Origin: Chlorobiota bacterium | GTDB taxonomy: Bacteria > Bacteroidota > Chlorobiia > Chlorobiales > Chlorobiaceae | Direction of reading: 5' to 3' | Assembly: GCA_016866305.1 (NCBI GenBank) | Contig: VGMX01000010.1 | Location: forward strand, 17,165 to 81,164 | Length of the DNA stretch: 64,000 nucleotides | Shown: one piece after another, positions 1 through 9,632 of the stretch | How the letters are laid out: every line of letters starts with the position of its first letter | Position numbering within the stretch: the first letter of the stretch is position 1 | Translations under genes and position numbers: made by a program | Notes under the pieces: generated by a model | The model's input: the letters and a program-made list of their open reading frames with translations, nothing else | What the model was told of the DNA's origin: nothing | Databases searched by the model: none

Positions 1-1
1 A

Positions 2-298
2 TCCGTTCCTGCCGCAACCGGGGACGCCGGGACACCGGACAGGTACATCGGCCAGGCTGCTGCTATCGACGAAGGAAAAGCCGTCTACGCAGAAAGCTGC
101 GCAGCCTGCCACAAAGCCGATGCAACCGGCGGAATCGGTCCTGATCTGACTGCTGCGCTGAAATACGGATCGACCCCGAAGGATATCTTTGAATCGATAG
201 CCAAAGGCAGGCCCAACGGCATGCCTCCATTCCAGCAGCAGATCGGCAATGACCGCATCTACAAGCTCGTGGCGTATCTTGAGAGCCTGAAAAAATAG
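2..298 (+). CDS. ccoP: cbb3-type cytochrome c oxidase, CcoP-like cytochrome c subunit (C-terminal part)
   Basis: The reading frame enters from the left edge and ends at TAG 296-298, leaving about 98 residues. It contains one class I cytochrome c domain: the heme motif CAACH near residue 36, a GIGPDLT stretch, and a MPPF segment whose Met is the likely axial ligand. In cbb3 oxidases CcoP carries two such domains and passes electrons to the catalytic subunit CcoN, so this would be the second one. The assignment to CcoP rests on the assembly genes that follow at once; a fused CcoO/CcoP or another cytochrome c cannot be excluded because the N-terminus is outside the window. Confidence 0.75.
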   Translation, partial: SVPAATGDAGTPDRYIGQAAAIDEGKAVYAESCAACHKADATGGIGPDLTAALKYGSTPKDIFESIAKGRPNGMPPFQQQIGNDRIYKLVAYLESLKK

Positions 299-353
299 TA
301 CATGAGACTACCGGACATGTCCTGCACCAGTAACTCTTAACCTTCAGCGGCCT

Positions 354-1457
354 GTGTGGAAGAGATACAGAAGAACGGTTGAACTCCTGCAGGCCCTGCT
401 GATTACAGGGCTGCCTTTCCTCAAGATCAACGGGGAAAGCGCCCTGCGGTTCGATATCGGTGAACTGAAACTCCATGTTTTCGGTACGGTCATACGGATC
501 GGTGAATTCTACCTGCTGCTTGCGGCTATCCTGTTTTTCCTGCTGCTGATCACCTTCGTTACAGCTATATTCGGACGCGTCTGGTGCGGATGGCTCTGCC
601 CGCAGACCGTACTGCTCGATATGGCGGAGAGCATTGCTGGACGATTCGGTCTGAAAAACCGGGACACCCTGCGTAAAATCCTGCTGTTGCCGATTTCCGC
701 ACTGGTTTCGCTTACCCTGATCTGGTATTTCGTCCCGCCCGCAGAAACCATGCAGAGTCTTTTTGTCTCTCTTCCCGTTACGGCATTCTTTATCGTCCTT
801 TGGATCGTCGTCTATGTCGAACTCGCATTCCTCGGAAGAACATTCTGTATGTCGGTCTGCCCCTACGCCATGATGCAGAATGCGCTCTTCGACAAGGATA
901 CCCTTGTCATCGAGTACGACAGATCGCGCGACGATACCTGCATGAAATGCGACTCATGCGTGAAGGTCTGTCCGGTCGGCATCGATATCAAGCAGGGGCT
1001 CAGCACCCGCTGCATCGCCTGTGCGGAGTGCATCGATGCCTGCATCCTCAAAAGCGAACCGAGGGGAATGAAGCCCTTCCCGAACTACAAGGGGCGGATC
1101 ATGCGCCCGAAAACATTCTGGATGGGAGGCCTGACCGCAGCAGCAGGCGTGCTGCTGCTTGCCCTGCTGTCACTGCGTCCGCCTGTCGATTTTCTTGTGA
1201 CAAGGGACCAGGAGCAACTTCCGGAAGGTCTGAACAGATACACATGGACCGTCTGCAACAACACCGGCAGAACCCTTGATCTTGAACTGGAAACCCCTCC
1301 TGAAACATCCGTGATCGGACAGCATACCATACAGGTCAGGCCGTATGAGGTATCGAGAGGAAAAGTGCTGCTGAAAGCATCGAAAAACATCCGTCAGGTC
1401 AGATTCACGCTCACCGGCGATGGCATATCCATCGGAAAGGAGGCAGGCTTCCTATGA
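354..1457 (+). CDS. ccoG: CcoG-like ferredoxin-type cbb3 oxidase assembly protein
   Basis: A 367-residue membrane protein of the CcoG/RdxA/FixG family, which in other bacteria reduces Cu(II) and helps supply copper to the cbb3 oxidase. It has membrane segments near residues 45-75, 110-160 and 255-275. Cysteine motifs are WCGWLCP (77-83), FCMSVCP (164-170), and two 4Fe-4S sets, CMKCDSCVKVCP (196-207) and CIACAECIDAC (220-230). A short Ig-like C-terminal domain follows the last membrane segment. The start is GTG at 354. It is shorter than the usual proteobacterial CcoG of about 450-480 residues, mainly at the N-terminus. It overlaps ccoH by 4 bases, so the two are translationally coupled. Confidence 0.9.
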   Translation: MWKRYRRTVELLQALLITGLPFLKINGESALRFDIGELKLHVFGTVIRIGEFYLLLAAILFFLLLITFVTAIFGRVWCGWLCPQTVLLDMAESIAGRFGLKNRDTLRKILLLPISALVSLTLIWYFVPPAETMQSLFVSLPVTAFFIVLWIVVYVELAFLGRTFCMSVCPYAMMQNALFDKDTLVIEYDRSRDDTCMKCDSCVKVCPVGIDIKQGLSTRCIACAECIDACILKSEPRGMKPFPNYKGRIMRPKTFWMGGLTAAAGVLLLALLSLRPPVDFLVTRDQEQLPEGLNRYTWTVCNNTGRTLDLELETPPETSVIGQHTIQVRPYEVSRGKVLLKASKNIRQVRFTLTGDGISIGKEAGFL

Positions 1458-1891
1458 AACCGTTCATCATCGCACTCTACGCTCTTTTCCTGTTTGCCAT
1501 GGCAAGCGGCATCACCATCGCCTACCGCCAGGCCGAGGGGCTCGTCGAAACGAACTATTACGAGAAAGCCAGCGCATACTTTACAACCAAAGCCGCCGAA
1601 TCGTCAAGCGGACTTTCCGTCAGCGTGCCGGACTCCCTCCGCCGGGGCAGCAATGAGATACAGGTAAAGCTGTTGTCCCGCAACAACCCGCTCAAAGGTG
1701 CCGATGTCACGTTTTTTACCGGAAACCTGTCAAAAAAGGCATATGACCGTACGACTCCGATGACAGAAACCGAACCCGGCATCTACCGGGCAACTGCGGA
1801 GATACCCTTCAGGGGCGTCTGGCTGGTACGGGTCGATATCAGAAAAGAACAACTGCAAACATCGCGAAAATGGTTTGTCGAGATCAACTGA
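1454..1891 (+). CDS. ccoH: FixH/CcoH family cbb3 oxidase assembly protein
   Basis: A 145-residue protein with one N-terminal membrane anchor (about residues 4-24) and a periplasmic domain, matching FixH/CcoH in size and layout. CcoH stabilises the early CcoN-CcoO-CcoP intermediate in systems where it has been studied. The segment GVWLVRVDIRKEQ near the C-terminus is typical of the family. It overlaps ccoG by 4 bases and the next reading frame by 22 bases, consistent with one operon. Confidence 0.8.
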   Translation: MKPFIIALYALFLFAMASGITIAYRQAEGLVETNYYEKASAYFTTKAAESSSGLSVSVPDSLRRGSNEIQVKLLSRNNPLKGADVTFFTGNLSKKAYDRTTPMTETEPGIYRATAEIPFRGVWLVRVDIRKEQLQTSRKWFVEIN

Positions 1892-2298
1892 AACGCATAG
1901 GCACTGCGCTTGCCCTGATCCTCCTCTGTTCGGCATGGATCTTCCCTCCCGAACAGAAGCCGGACTGCGACATTCATGGCGGCCCCTGCACGAAAACAGC
2001 CGGAAACAGTGCCGTCACTCTTGAAATCAGCCCTCGTCCGGTAAAGCACATGCAGGAGCTGCTCTTCAGTGTCACGGTAAAGCCCTGTGCATCGCTGCCC
2101 GATAATCTGTTGCTCGATCTTTCCATGCCGGGCATGGAGATGGGAAAAAACCAGGTCAGGCTCGTCAGAAAGGGCAACTGTCTCTATCAGGGAAAAGGAC
2201 TCATCGTCAAATGCATGAGCGGACGGAAACTCTGGAAAGCCACCCTGCTTTCCGAAAAACTGAACAATCCCGCATTCACCTTTGATGTCAGGGACTGA
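1870..2298 (+). CDS. Small secreted protein with possible metal-binding motifs, inside the cbb3 assembly operon
   Basis: A 142-residue protein with a hydrophobic N-terminal segment (about residues 9-25) that looks like a signal peptide or anchor. The mature part has an Ig-like pattern reminiscent of YtkA-like domains, including MPGMEMG near residue 90, and a CDIHGGPC motif just after the signal; Met, His and Cys in these motifs could bind copper. It overlaps ccoH at its start and ccoI at its end by about 14-22 bases, so it is embedded in the operon. I do not recognise a named family. A role in periplasmic copper handling for the oxidase is an inference from position and motifs. The first ATG lies inside ccoH; a later start is possible. 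Confidence 0.65.
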   Translation: MVCRDQLKRIGTALALILLCSAWIFPPEQKPDCDIHGGPCTKTAGNSAVTLEISPRPVKHMQELLFSVTVKPCASLPDNLLLDLSMPGMEMGKNQVRLVRKGNCLYQGKGLIVKCMSGRKLWKATLLSEKLNNPAFTFDVRD

Positions 2299-4714
2299 AT
2301 CCGATGCCGTCCGGAACATCCGCTGCGATCACTGCCTGCGCGAAATTCCGCTGTCTGCCTCGGTAAGGGCGGAAATAAACGGATCGACAAGATATTTCTG
2401 CTGCCACGGCTGCCGCGGGGTGTACGAACTGATCCATGACGCATCGCTCGACGCATTCTACCGGCAGCGGTGCCAGTGGCAGCCCGGAGCCCCGTCCCAT
2501 GAAAAACCCGATCCTCTTGCGTTCAGCTCCTCGGTCGTGAAAACCGCCGAGGGGAACCGCATCGACCTGCAGCTTTCGGGAATACGGTGCGCATCGTGTG
2601 TCTGGCTCATCGAAAAATACCTGTCGGGGCTCCCGGGCGTCGGCGGTGTACGGGTAAACTATGCCACCAACCGGGCCTCCATCAACTGGAATCCCGACCT
2701 GACGGCACTCGATACGATCCTCGATTCCCTGCACTCCCTCGGCTATGGCGCCCTGCCCCTTCGAAACGGCATTTCGACGGAAAGCCTTGCACGGGAGAAA
2801 CAGGAACTGCTGCTTCGATTCGGTACGGCAGGGTTCTTCTCCATGCAGCTCATGCTGATCTCGGCAGCACTCTATGCCGGGTTTTTCCAGGGCATCGAAA
2901 AAGAGTACCGCCTCGCATTCCAGTTGATTTCCTGGGCACTGGCCACGCCGGTGGTCTGGTATGCAGGGTTTCCGTTTCTTGCCGGGGCGGTCCGGTCGAT
3001 CCGCTCAAGAAACGCGAACATGGATCTGCTCGTTGCCCTCGGTTCCCTCTCCGCCTATCTCTACAGCGTTGCAATGATCCCGCTTGGAGGGGAGGTGTTC
3101 TTCGACACCTCGGCCATGATCATCACCTTCATCCTGCTGGGCCGGTTTCTCGAGGCGGGCTCGCGGCTCAAGGCCGGAAACGCCATCGTAGCACTTGCCG
3201 GACTGCAGCCGCAGCAGGCGGTGCTGATGAGGGAAAACGGGAAGCGGGAAACCGTTTCGCTTGACCAGGCTCCTCCCGGATGCATCATTGAAATCATGCC
3301 GGGGGCGAAAATTCCTCTCGATGCTTCGGTGATCGAGGGGGAAGCGGAAGTCAACGAATCGATGCTGACCGGGGAATCGCTTCCGGTCATGAAAACCCCC
3401 GGCAGCAGCATCTTCGCCGGCACCATCAACAGCAACGGAAGATTGCTTGCCCGCGTAACCGGCAGCGCCGGGGACACCCTGCTTGCCGGCATCATCAGAA
3501 CCGTGGAAGAGGCCCAGTCGCGCAAGGCCCCCGTGCAGCAGCTCGCCGACAGGGTTTCAGGCTACTTCGTACCGGCAATCCTTCTGCTTGCTCTTGCTAC
3601 CTTCATCTACCGGAACCATACCGGCAGCGGTACCGTCACAGCGCTCATGAACGCGGTTTCCGTGCTGGTGATCGCATGCCCCTGCGCGCTCGGCCTGGCG
3701 ACGCCCCTGGCAATACTCGTGGGCACCACTGCTGCAGGCAGGGAGGGAATTCTCATCAAGGGTGGTGATATCTTCGAAACCGTATCGAAAACCACGACCG
3801 TGGTTTTCGATAAAACCGGCACCATCACCAGAGGCACCCCGTCGGTTACCGACTTCGTGGATTTCGGAATCTTCAGGAACCTGCCCGAACATGCAGCGTC
3901 ACTTGAATCGCTCTCGGAACACCCGGCAGGGAAAGCCATTGCAGAGAAATGGAGCGGAAAAAGGCTGCATGTAGAAGCATTCAGGGCCATTCCGGGCCTG
4001 GGGGTTTCGGGAAGCATACAGGATCATGCCTGGCTTGCCGGATCACCGGCATTCATGAAAAACAACCACGTTGAACTCGACCCGAAACAGGAGGCGCTGA
4101 TCCGGCAGATGGAAGCCGAAGGAAAAACCGTGGTCATGCTCGCCTGCGACACCATGGCTGCCGGCATCATCGGACTCAGCGATGAAATCCGCAGTGACGT
4201 GCCGGAACTGCTCGCATCACTGCGGAAACGGGGACTGCACATCAGAATGCTGACCGGCGATAACCGGGGAGTTGCCGCCCGGATCGCATCCAGGTGCGGG
4301 ATAACCGACGTACAGGCAGGGCTCTCTCCCGAAGGGAAAGCCGGAATCATCGGCGAACTGAAAAGAGCGGGAGAAACCGTCATGATGGTGGGAGACGGCA
4401 TCAACGACGCACCGGCGCTCACCGCAGCCGATACCGGCATCACGCTTGGCAGTGCGACAGGCATCGCCCTGGAAAGTGCGGGAGTAGCTATGCTCACCGA
4501 CAACCTCCTGCTTGTCGATGTCCTCGTCGAGCGTTCGAAACGGTGCTTCTCGATCATCCGCCAGAACCTTGCCTGGGCGTTCCTCTACAACCTTGCCGCA
4601 GTGCCGCTTGCGGTCTCGGGCATGCTCCATCCCATCGTTTCGGCAATCCTGATGGCATCAAGTTCACTCGTGGTGGTCAGTAACTCGCTGCGGCTGCAGA
4701 AAACCCGGAAATAA
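2285..4714 (+). CDS. ccoI: Copper-translocating P1B-type ATPase (CcoI/FixI)
   Basis: An 809-residue heavy-metal P-type ATPase. An N-terminal cysteine-rich region (CDHC and CCHGC within the first 45 residues) is the zinc-finger-like domain often found in CcoI. It is followed by an HMA domain with CASC near residue 102, the membrane CPC ion site near 464, the phosphorylation motif DKTGT near 509, the SEHPAGK motif, and GDGIND near 703. CcoI-type pumps export copper needed for the CuB centre of cbb3 oxidases. The ATG at 2285 is chosen over the TTG one codon earlier. The stop lies 3 bases before ccoS. Confidence 0.93.
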   Translation: MSGTESDAVRNIRCDHCLREIPLSASVRAEINGSTRYFCCHGCRGVYELIHDASLDAFYRQRCQWQPGAPSHEKPDPLAFSSSVVKTAEGNRIDLQLSGIRCASCVWLIEKYLSGLPGVGGVRVNYATNRASINWNPDLTALDTILDSLHSLGYGALPLRNGISTESLAREKQELLLRFGTAGFFSMQLMLISAALYAGFFQGIEKEYRLAFQLISWALATPVVWYAGFPFLAGAVRSIRSRNANMDLLVALGSLSAYLYSVAMIPLGGEVFFDTSAMIITFILLGRFLEAGSRLKAGNAIVALAGLQPQQAVLMRENGKRETVSLDQAPPGCIIEIMPGAKIPLDASVIEGEAEVNESMLTGESLPVMKTPGSSIFAGTINSNGRLLARVTGSAGDTLLAGIIRTVEEAQSRKAPVQQLADRVSGYFVPAILLLALATFIYRNHTGSGTVTALMNAVSVLVIACPCALGLATPLAILVGTTAAGREGILIKGGDIFETVSKTTTVVFDKTGTITRGTPSVTDFVDFGIFRNLPEHAASLESLSEHPAGKAIAEKWSGKRLHVEAFRAIPGLGVSGSIQDHAWLAGSPAFMKNNHVELDPKQEALIRQMEAEGKTVVMLACDTMAAGIIGLSDEIRSDVPELLASLRKRGLHIRMLTGDNRGVAARIASRCGITDVQAGLSPEGKAGIIGELKRAGETVMMVGDGINDAPALTAADTGITLGSATGIALESAGVAMLTDNLLLVDVLVERSKRCFSIIRQNLAWAFLYNLAAVPLAVSGMLHPIVSAILMASSSLVVVSNSLRLQKTRK

Positions 4715-4717
4715 AGC

Positions 4718-4918
4718 ATGGACAGCATCTACTACCTCATCATCATCGGTTTCATCTTCGGCACGGCTGCCTGGCTGCTCTTTATCTGGGCGGTCCGGAG
4801 CGGACAGTTCGACGATCCCGAAGCCCCGAAGTACCGCATGCTCGACGACGACGATGAACAGCCGGAAATCCGGAGAAAAAAAGAACCGCTCAACCCGAAT
4901 AAACACCGCAGCCCATGA
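4718..4918 (+). CDS. ccoS: cbb3-type oxidase assembly protein CcoS
   Basis: A 66-residue protein with one N-terminal membrane helix (about residues 5-25), followed by the conserved WAVRSGQFDD segment and a charged tail. CcoS is needed for cofactor insertion into cbb3 oxidase in other bacteria. It sits between ccoI and a TauE/SafE-like gene and overlaps the latter by 4 bases. Confidence 0.9.
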   Translation: MDSIYYLIIIGFIFGTAAWLLFIWAVRSGQFDDPEAPKYRMLDDDDEQPEIRRKKEPLNPNKHRSP

Positions 4919-5598
4919 CAGCCATGACCAATACGACAATCGCCATGTTCGTCACCGGCCTTGCGGGAGGATTCGGCCACTGCATCAGCATGTGCGGACC
5001 GGTGGTGGCGGCCTATTCGCTGGGAGAAACCCGGAGGGGCATGCTGCACCACCTGCTCTACAACGCCGGGAGAGTCACCACCTACACCGTGCTTGGTGCC
5101 ATCGTAGGCCTCTCCGGCTCGTTCCTTGTCCTCGCCGCATCAATTGATCGGTTCCAGACCATCATCATGGTACTGGCCGGCATCTCGATCATTCTCATGG
5201 GACTTGCCACGCTCGACATCCTTCCGGTCGGAAAAACCATCAACAGTTGCTCCTGGATCATGCCCCGTATCGGAAAACTCATGGGCCTCTTCAAGGGATC
5301 CCGATCGATCGGCGCCTACTACCCCATGGGTGTGCTGCTCGGATTTCTGCCCTGCGGGCTCACCTATACGGCCCTGCTTGCCGCCGCAAGAGCCGCCATG
5401 AATGCGGACAACCATGTTGCTGGCATGCTCGAAGGGGGACTCATCATGCTGAGTTTCGGACTCGGCACCACACCTGCCCTGCTGGTCGTCGGCAAAGCCG
5501 TCCACCTGATCGGAGAAAAGGTCCGCAGAACATTCCACCGCGTTGCAGGCGCCATCATGATCCTCACCGGCATCTACTTCACCCTGTCGGCATTGTAA
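4915..5598 (+). CDS. Sulfite exporter TauE/SafE family protein of the cbb3 cluster
   Basis: A 227-residue polytopic membrane protein with about six helices. Near the N-terminus [13 protein letters not shown] resembles the conserved HC...MCGP signature of this subgroup, and [13 protein letters not shown] lies near residue 145. Proteins of this subgroup commonly sit at the end of ccoGHIS clusters and are thought to take part in copper or cofactor transport, though annotated as sulfite exporters. The 4-base overlap with ccoS suggests translational coupling. It is the last gene of the operon; radC follows after about 155 bases. Confidence 0.85.
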   Translation: MTAMTNTTIAMFVTGLAGGFGHCISMCGPVVAAYSLGETRRGMLHHLLYNAGRVTTYTVLGAIVGLSGSFLVLAASIDRFQTIIMVLAGISIILMGLATLDILPVGKTINSCSWIMPRIGKLMGLFKGSRSIGAYYPMGVLLGFLPCGLTYTALLAAARAAMNADNHVAGMLEGGLIMLSFGLGTTPALLVVGKAVHLIGEKVRRTFHRVAGAIMILTGIYFTLSAL

Positions 5599-5753
5599 AG
5601 CACAACGGATTCCCCCCGGCAGGCGCCCCGGGGATCATTGCCTGCTTCCCGATTTTTCCTCCGGACGCACCATTATTACGGTATTATTTTGTTATTTTTC
5701 CCGTCACAACCGGAATATCGCCGTTGATCGGCTGCAACCAGCAACTGCATACC

Positions 5754-6425
5754 ATGCGCATACACGATCTCGATCCGGAAAGCCGTCCGAGAGAACGGTT
5801 CCTGCAGTATGGTCCTTCAGCGCTCAGTCCCGCCGAGCTTCTTGCCCTTATTCTGCGATCCGGCACCAGGAACCTGAACATTATCGATACCTGCAACGCG
5901 CTCATAGCGGCGCACAGCCTTGAACAGCTTGCTGACATTCCGCTCTCGGAACTGCAGCAGATACCGGGAATCGGACAGGCCAAAGCAATGCAGGTCGCTG
6001 CAATTTTCGAACTCAACAAAAGGATCCACTACCGGAAGAACAGCCTGAGAAAAATCCAGTCGGCAAGAGACGTCTTCGAATACATGACCGGCAGGATACC
6101 CGACGAGACCAGGGAACATCTGTTCGTGCTGCACCTGAACACCAAGAACCGCGTGATCCGTCATCAAATCGTTTCCGTCGGCACACTTAACGCCTCGCTC
6201 ATACACCCCAGGGAGGTCTTCAAATCCGCCATCCGGGAAAGCGCTCATGCGCTGATTCTCGTGCACAACCATCCTTCGGGAGACGTCGAGCCGAGCAACG
6301 CCGACCGGCAGGTCACCGGCATTCTCAAACAGGCGGGAACCATTCTGCAGATCGAGGTGCTCGATCATGTCATTGTGGGAAAAGAAAACTGGTTCAGTTT
6401 CCGTGAACACTCGCTTCTGGAGTGA
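5754..6425 (+). CDS. radC: RadC/YeeS family JAB-domain protein
   Basis: A 223-residue protein. The N-terminal part has a helix-hairpin-helix segment ([17 protein letters not shown]), and the C-terminal JAB/MPN domain carries the metal site [14 protein letters not shown] near residues 168-181. The name RadC is historical; a repair role has not held up in E. coli and the substrate is unknown. The frame is open upstream to 5247, but family alignment supports the ATG at 5754 ([16 protein letters not shown]), the usual RadC start. Length matches the family. Confidence 0.9.
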   Translation: MRIHDLDPESRPRERFLQYGPSALSPAELLALILRSGTRNLNIIDTCNALIAAHSLEQLADIPLSELQQIPGIGQAKAMQVAAIFELNKRIHYRKNSLRKIQSARDVFEYMTGRIPDETREHLFVLHLNTKNRVIRHQIVSVGTLNASLIHPREVFKSAIRESAHALILVHNHPSGDVEPSNADRQVTGILKQAGTILQIEVLDHVIVGKENWFSFREHSLLE

Positions 6426-6587
6426 AAACCTTCGGAAAACATGCCTGAATGGGCGTGGCGACAAAGCCTCCGGCATCGCACTGCAGCTTCAGGGAGACCG
6501 CTGGCGCAGAAGGCTGGTAAGCAGGGAGTAGTGACGACCCGGCAGCTGAGGAGAGGAACCGCCCGGCCGGCTTGCAGGGAAACCGAT

Positions 6588-6845
6588 TCAACCGGCAGCC
6601 GACTGGCCGGACTGCGTTACCGGCATCTCGGTCTGTACGCTGATTTCCCGAACGTTTTTTGCCTGATACCCTTTCTGGGTTTTTTCAAGCTCGAACTCAA
6701 CTTCGGCATCCTGGTTCAAAACCTTGAAGCTTTGTTCGGAAACAATAGCTGAAAAATGAACGAACACATCTTCACCGCCATCAGGATTCAAAATGAAGCC
6801 GTAACCTTTCTTGCCATCAAACCATTTAACTTTACCTCTTTCCAT
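6588..6845 (-). CDS. Cold-shock domain protein
   Basis: An 85-residue protein with one cold-shock domain: [15 protein letters not shown] contains RNP1 (KGYGFI), and DVFVHFSAI contains RNP2 (VFVHF). It binds single-stranded nucleic acid as an RNA chaperone. A tail of about 15 residues rich in Gln and Ser extends beyond the domain. It is monocistronic, facing away from the sepiapterin reductase gene, with a 200-base AT-rich shared upstream region. Confidence 0.95.
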   Translation of the reverse strand: MERGKVKWFDGKKGYGFILNPDGGEDVFVHFSAIVSEQSFKVLNQDAEVEFELEKTQKGYQAKNVREISVQTEMPVTQSGQSAAG

Positions 6846-7049
6846 GATAAATCCGGGGCTTTACCATTAGTATGTCTGCTGCTCTTTTTTACCTTACATT
6901 TCCAATATAGGCATTTCCTCCCCTTTTATGCTCATTTATTTCACTTTTCAGCAGCAAGACACCCAATTAATGCGTCACAGCGCCAGAAAAAAAGGGAAAA
7001 AACATTATTTCTTTTCTGAAAAAACTTTAACAAAAGCACATCAAAAACA

Positions 7050-7781
7050 ATGAAGCATATCATTCTTGTCACGGGCGCAGGAAAAGGCATCGGTAAAGCC
7101 ATCGCCCTTGAATTCGCAAAAAAATCGTTGTCACTCCCCGGTTTCGAACCCGTGCTGATACTTGTCTCGCGCACTGCAGAAGACCTGGATGACGTCGCCG
7201 CCGAATGCTCTGCCTGTGGCGTCCGCACGGATTGCATGGTAACCGACATCTCGGACACTGCCGGGGCAATACGACTGGCCGATACCGTTATCGCGCGATA
7301 CGGCACCATCGACTGTCTGGTCAACAATGCCGGCGTAGGACGATTCCGGCCCTTCAGGGAGATCACGGAAGAGGATTTCGATTACACCGTGGCAACCAAC
7401 ATGAAGGGAACATTCTTCCTCACGCAGAAACTGTTTGCGGTGATGGAAGAACAGCGGAAAGGACACATCTTTTTCATCACTTCGGTAGCGGCTGAAAAGG
7501 CATTCAAAAGCTCCTCCGTCTACTGCATGACGAAATTCGCCCAGAAAGGACTGGCTGAAACCCTCCGCCTCTACGCAAAGGAGTGTAACGTGCGAATCAC
7601 CAGTGTCATGCCGGGAGCGGTCTACACGCCCATGTGGGGAGAGGTTCCCGAAACGGTGAAAGCCGCGATGATGATGCCTGAAGATATTGCCGTACCGGTT
7701 GTCGGAGCGTATCTCCTGCCCGGAAGGACATCGGTCGAGGAGCTTGTCTTCAGGCCGGTTACCGGTGATATCAACGAATGA
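7050..7781 (+). CDS. Sepiapterin reductase (SDR family)
   Basis: A 243-residue short-chain dehydrogenase. It has the NAD(P)-binding TGAGKGIG motif at residues 8-15, NNAG near 90, a catalytic Ser in the ITSVAA segment, and YCMTK (YxxxK) near 155-159. By memory it is close to the structurally studied Chlorobium tepidum sepiapterin reductase, which makes the L-threo tetrahydrobiopterin side chain for a glycosylated pterin of green sulfur bacteria. The MMMPEDIA segment and the C-terminal end fit that enzyme. Substrate assignment follows this resemblance; a general SDR is the fallback. Confidence 0.85.
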   Translation: MKHIILVTGAGKGIGKAIALEFAKKSLSLPGFEPVLILVSRTAEDLDDVAAECSACGVRTDCMVTDISDTAGAIRLADTVIARYGTIDCLVNNAGVGRFRPFREITEEDFDYTVATNMKGTFFLTQKLFAVMEEQRKGHIFFITSVAAEKAFKSSSVYCMTKFAQKGLAETLRLYAKECNVRITSVMPGAVYTPMWGEVPETVKAAMMMPEDIAVPVVGAYLLPGRTSVEELVFRPVTGDINE

Positions 7782-7860
7782 AAGCAGTTGTGGGAAAGCA
7801 AGCTTTTTTCCCGTATCTTCCGTTACTTTCCTGTAATCAACCTATCCTGCCGTTCAACTT

Positions 7861-8319
7861 ATGCGCTTAAAGGAAAAAATAGATGCGGACCTGAAAGAGT
7901 CCCTGAAAAGCGGGAAAAAAAACCGCCTGAATGCAATCCGTTCCATCCGTGCAGCCCTGCTTGAAAAAGAGGTTTCCATCCGGGTGGGGGGCGTAGCGAC
8001 CCTCTCCGAAGAACAGGAAACCGAGGTGCTGGTCAGCCTTGCAAAGAAACGCCGCGACGCCATCGAGCAGTTCATTGCGGGAAACCGTCCCGACCTCGCA
8101 GAAACCGAAAAGTCGGAACTCGGGGTCATCGAGGAGTACCTGCCGGAACCGGTCTCGGATGAAGAGGTCGTGGCAACTGTCGAGGCTATCATCGCCAGAA
8201 CCGGAGCATCATCCATGAAAGACATGGGCAGGGTCATGGGAGAGGCCATGAAGGCGCTCAAGGGAAAGGCCGACGGCGGCAAAGTGCAGCAGATCGTCAA
8301 GTCGCTGCTTCCGGCATAA
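7861..8319 (+). CDS. yqeY: GatB/YqeY domain protein
   Basis: A 152-residue, highly charged helical protein. The first half ([20 protein letters not shown], then [15 protein letters not shown]) and the second ([25 protein letters not shown]) match stand-alone YqeY proteins, which share the tail domain of the GatB amidotransferase subunit. The precise function is not settled; tRNA-related roles are assumed. The start overlies the promoter-proximal ATG at 7861. serS follows after 29 bases, so the two may be cotranscribed. Confidence 0.9.
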   Translation: MRLKEKIDADLKESLKSGKKNRLNAIRSIRAALLEKEVSIRVGGVATLSEEQETEVLVSLAKKRRDAIEQFIAGNRPDLAETEKSELGVIEEYLPEPVSDEEVVATVEAIIARTGASSMKDMGRVMGEAMKALKGKADGGKVQQIVKSLLPA

Positions 8320-8348
8320 CCATTTCCTCCATCCGTACAACAACCACT

Positions 8349-9632
8349 ATGCTCGACATCAACTACATCCGCCAGAATCCGGATGACGTTATAGCCATGC
8401 TCCGGGCCCGCCAGCTCGAAAACGAAGCCCCCAGGGTTGCCGAACTGCTTGAACTCGACCGGCAGCGCCGCGAGATCGTGCAGCAGGCCGACGATATGAA
8501 AGCCCTGCGCAACCGGGTATCCCGTGAAGTCGCTGAAATGAAAAAGTCCGGCAGCGAACCGGCCGGGGAGCTGATCGGCAGAATGAAAGCTGTCGCCGAC
8601 GATATCGCCGCATGCGATGCCGCACTGAAAAATCTTGAAACGGCTTCGGAAGATATCCTGCTCGCACTTCCCAACAGGCTGCACCACTCTGTTCCTGAAG
8701 GCAAAAGCGCAACCGGAAACATCGTCTGCAAGGACCCGGTGCAGTTCGAGTACGGGCTTGATTTCCCGCTGAAAAACCATCTCGAACTGGGCAGGGCACT
8801 CGGCATTCTGGATTTCGAGCGGGGCGCAAAAGTAGGCGGTGCGGGGTTTCCGGTTTACACCGGCAAGGGGGCAAGGCTCGAACGTGCGCTCATCAATTTC
8901 ATGCTCGACACCCACACCGGCAACCACGGATACACGGAGATCTTTCCCCCGTTCCTCGTAAACCGTGAATCGCTCAGAGGTACCGGACAGTGGCCGAAAT
9001 TCGCCGATCAGGTCTACACCATCGAGGAGGACGGGCTTTACGCCATCCCGACCGCCGAGGTCCCGGTCACGAACCTGCACCGGGGAGAGATGCTCGAGGC
9101 TTCGGATCTGCCGGTAGCCTATGCGGCTTATTCAGCATGCTTCAGGCGTGAAGCCGGAAGCTACGGAAAAGAGACAAGAGGGTTTCTCAGGGTACACCAG
9201 TTCAACAAGGTCGAGATGGTGCGATTCACCCGTCCCGAAGATTCGTATGAAGCTCTCGAAACCATACTCGGCCACGCCGAAGCCATTCTGCTGGCGCTCA
9301 GGATCCCTTACCGCGTCCTGCTGCTCTGCAGCGGCGACATCAGCGCCAATGCAGCCAAGTGCTACGATATTGAAGTGTGGTCGCCTGCAGAGGGGAAGTA
9401 TCTGGAGGCATCGAGCTGCTCGAATTTCGAGGATTACCAGGCCCGGCGCATGAACATCCGGTACCGGCCCGACAGCAAATCGAAACCGGAGTTCGTGCAC
9501 ACGCTCAACGGGTCCGGGCTCGCCACCTCACGCCTCATGGTTTCGCTGCTCGAACACAACCAGACCCCGGATGGCAAGGTAACCGTTCCCGAAGCGCTCA
9601 GACCCTATACCGGCTTCGAGGTCATCGGCTGA
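8349..9632 (+). CDS. serS: Seryl-tRNA synthetase
   Basis: A 427-residue class II aminoacyl-tRNA synthetase that charges tRNA-Ser. The N-terminal coiled-coil arm spans about residues 30-100. Motif 2 is visible around [21 protein letters not shown] (near 257-277), and motif 3 near the C-terminus contains [16 protein letters not shown]. Length is typical. The 3' end overlaps the end of the convergent metX gene by 28 bases. Confidence 0.97.
   Translation: MLDINYIRQNPDDVIAMLRARQLENEAPRVAELLELDRQRREIVQQADDMKALRNRVSREVAEMKKSGSEPAGELIGRMKAVADDIAACDAALKNLETASEDILLALPNRLHHSVPEGKSATGNIVCKDPVQFEYGLDFPLKNHLELGRALGILDFERGAKVGGAGFPVYTGKGARLERALINFMLDTHTGNHGYTEIFPPFLVNRESLRGTGQWPKFADQVYTIEEDGLYAIPTAEVPVTNLHRGEMLEASDLPVAYAAYSACFRREAGSYGKETRGFLRVHQFNKVEMVRFTRPEDSYEALETILGHAEAILLALRIPYRVLLLCSGDISANAAKCYDIEVWSPAEGKYLEASSCSNFEDYQARRMNIRYRPDSKSKPEFVHTLNGSGLATSRLMVSLLEHNQTPDGKVTVPEALRPYTGFEVIG

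Noticed and set aside
6426..6587. GC-rich stretch between radC and the cold-shock gene, open on both strands
   Set aside because: The reading frames show no protein similarity, and I could not match the sequence to a known structured RNA.
7854..9080. A 408-codon minus-strand frame across yqeY and serS
   Set aside because: It is antisense to two clear genes with strong motifs and has no similarity of its own.
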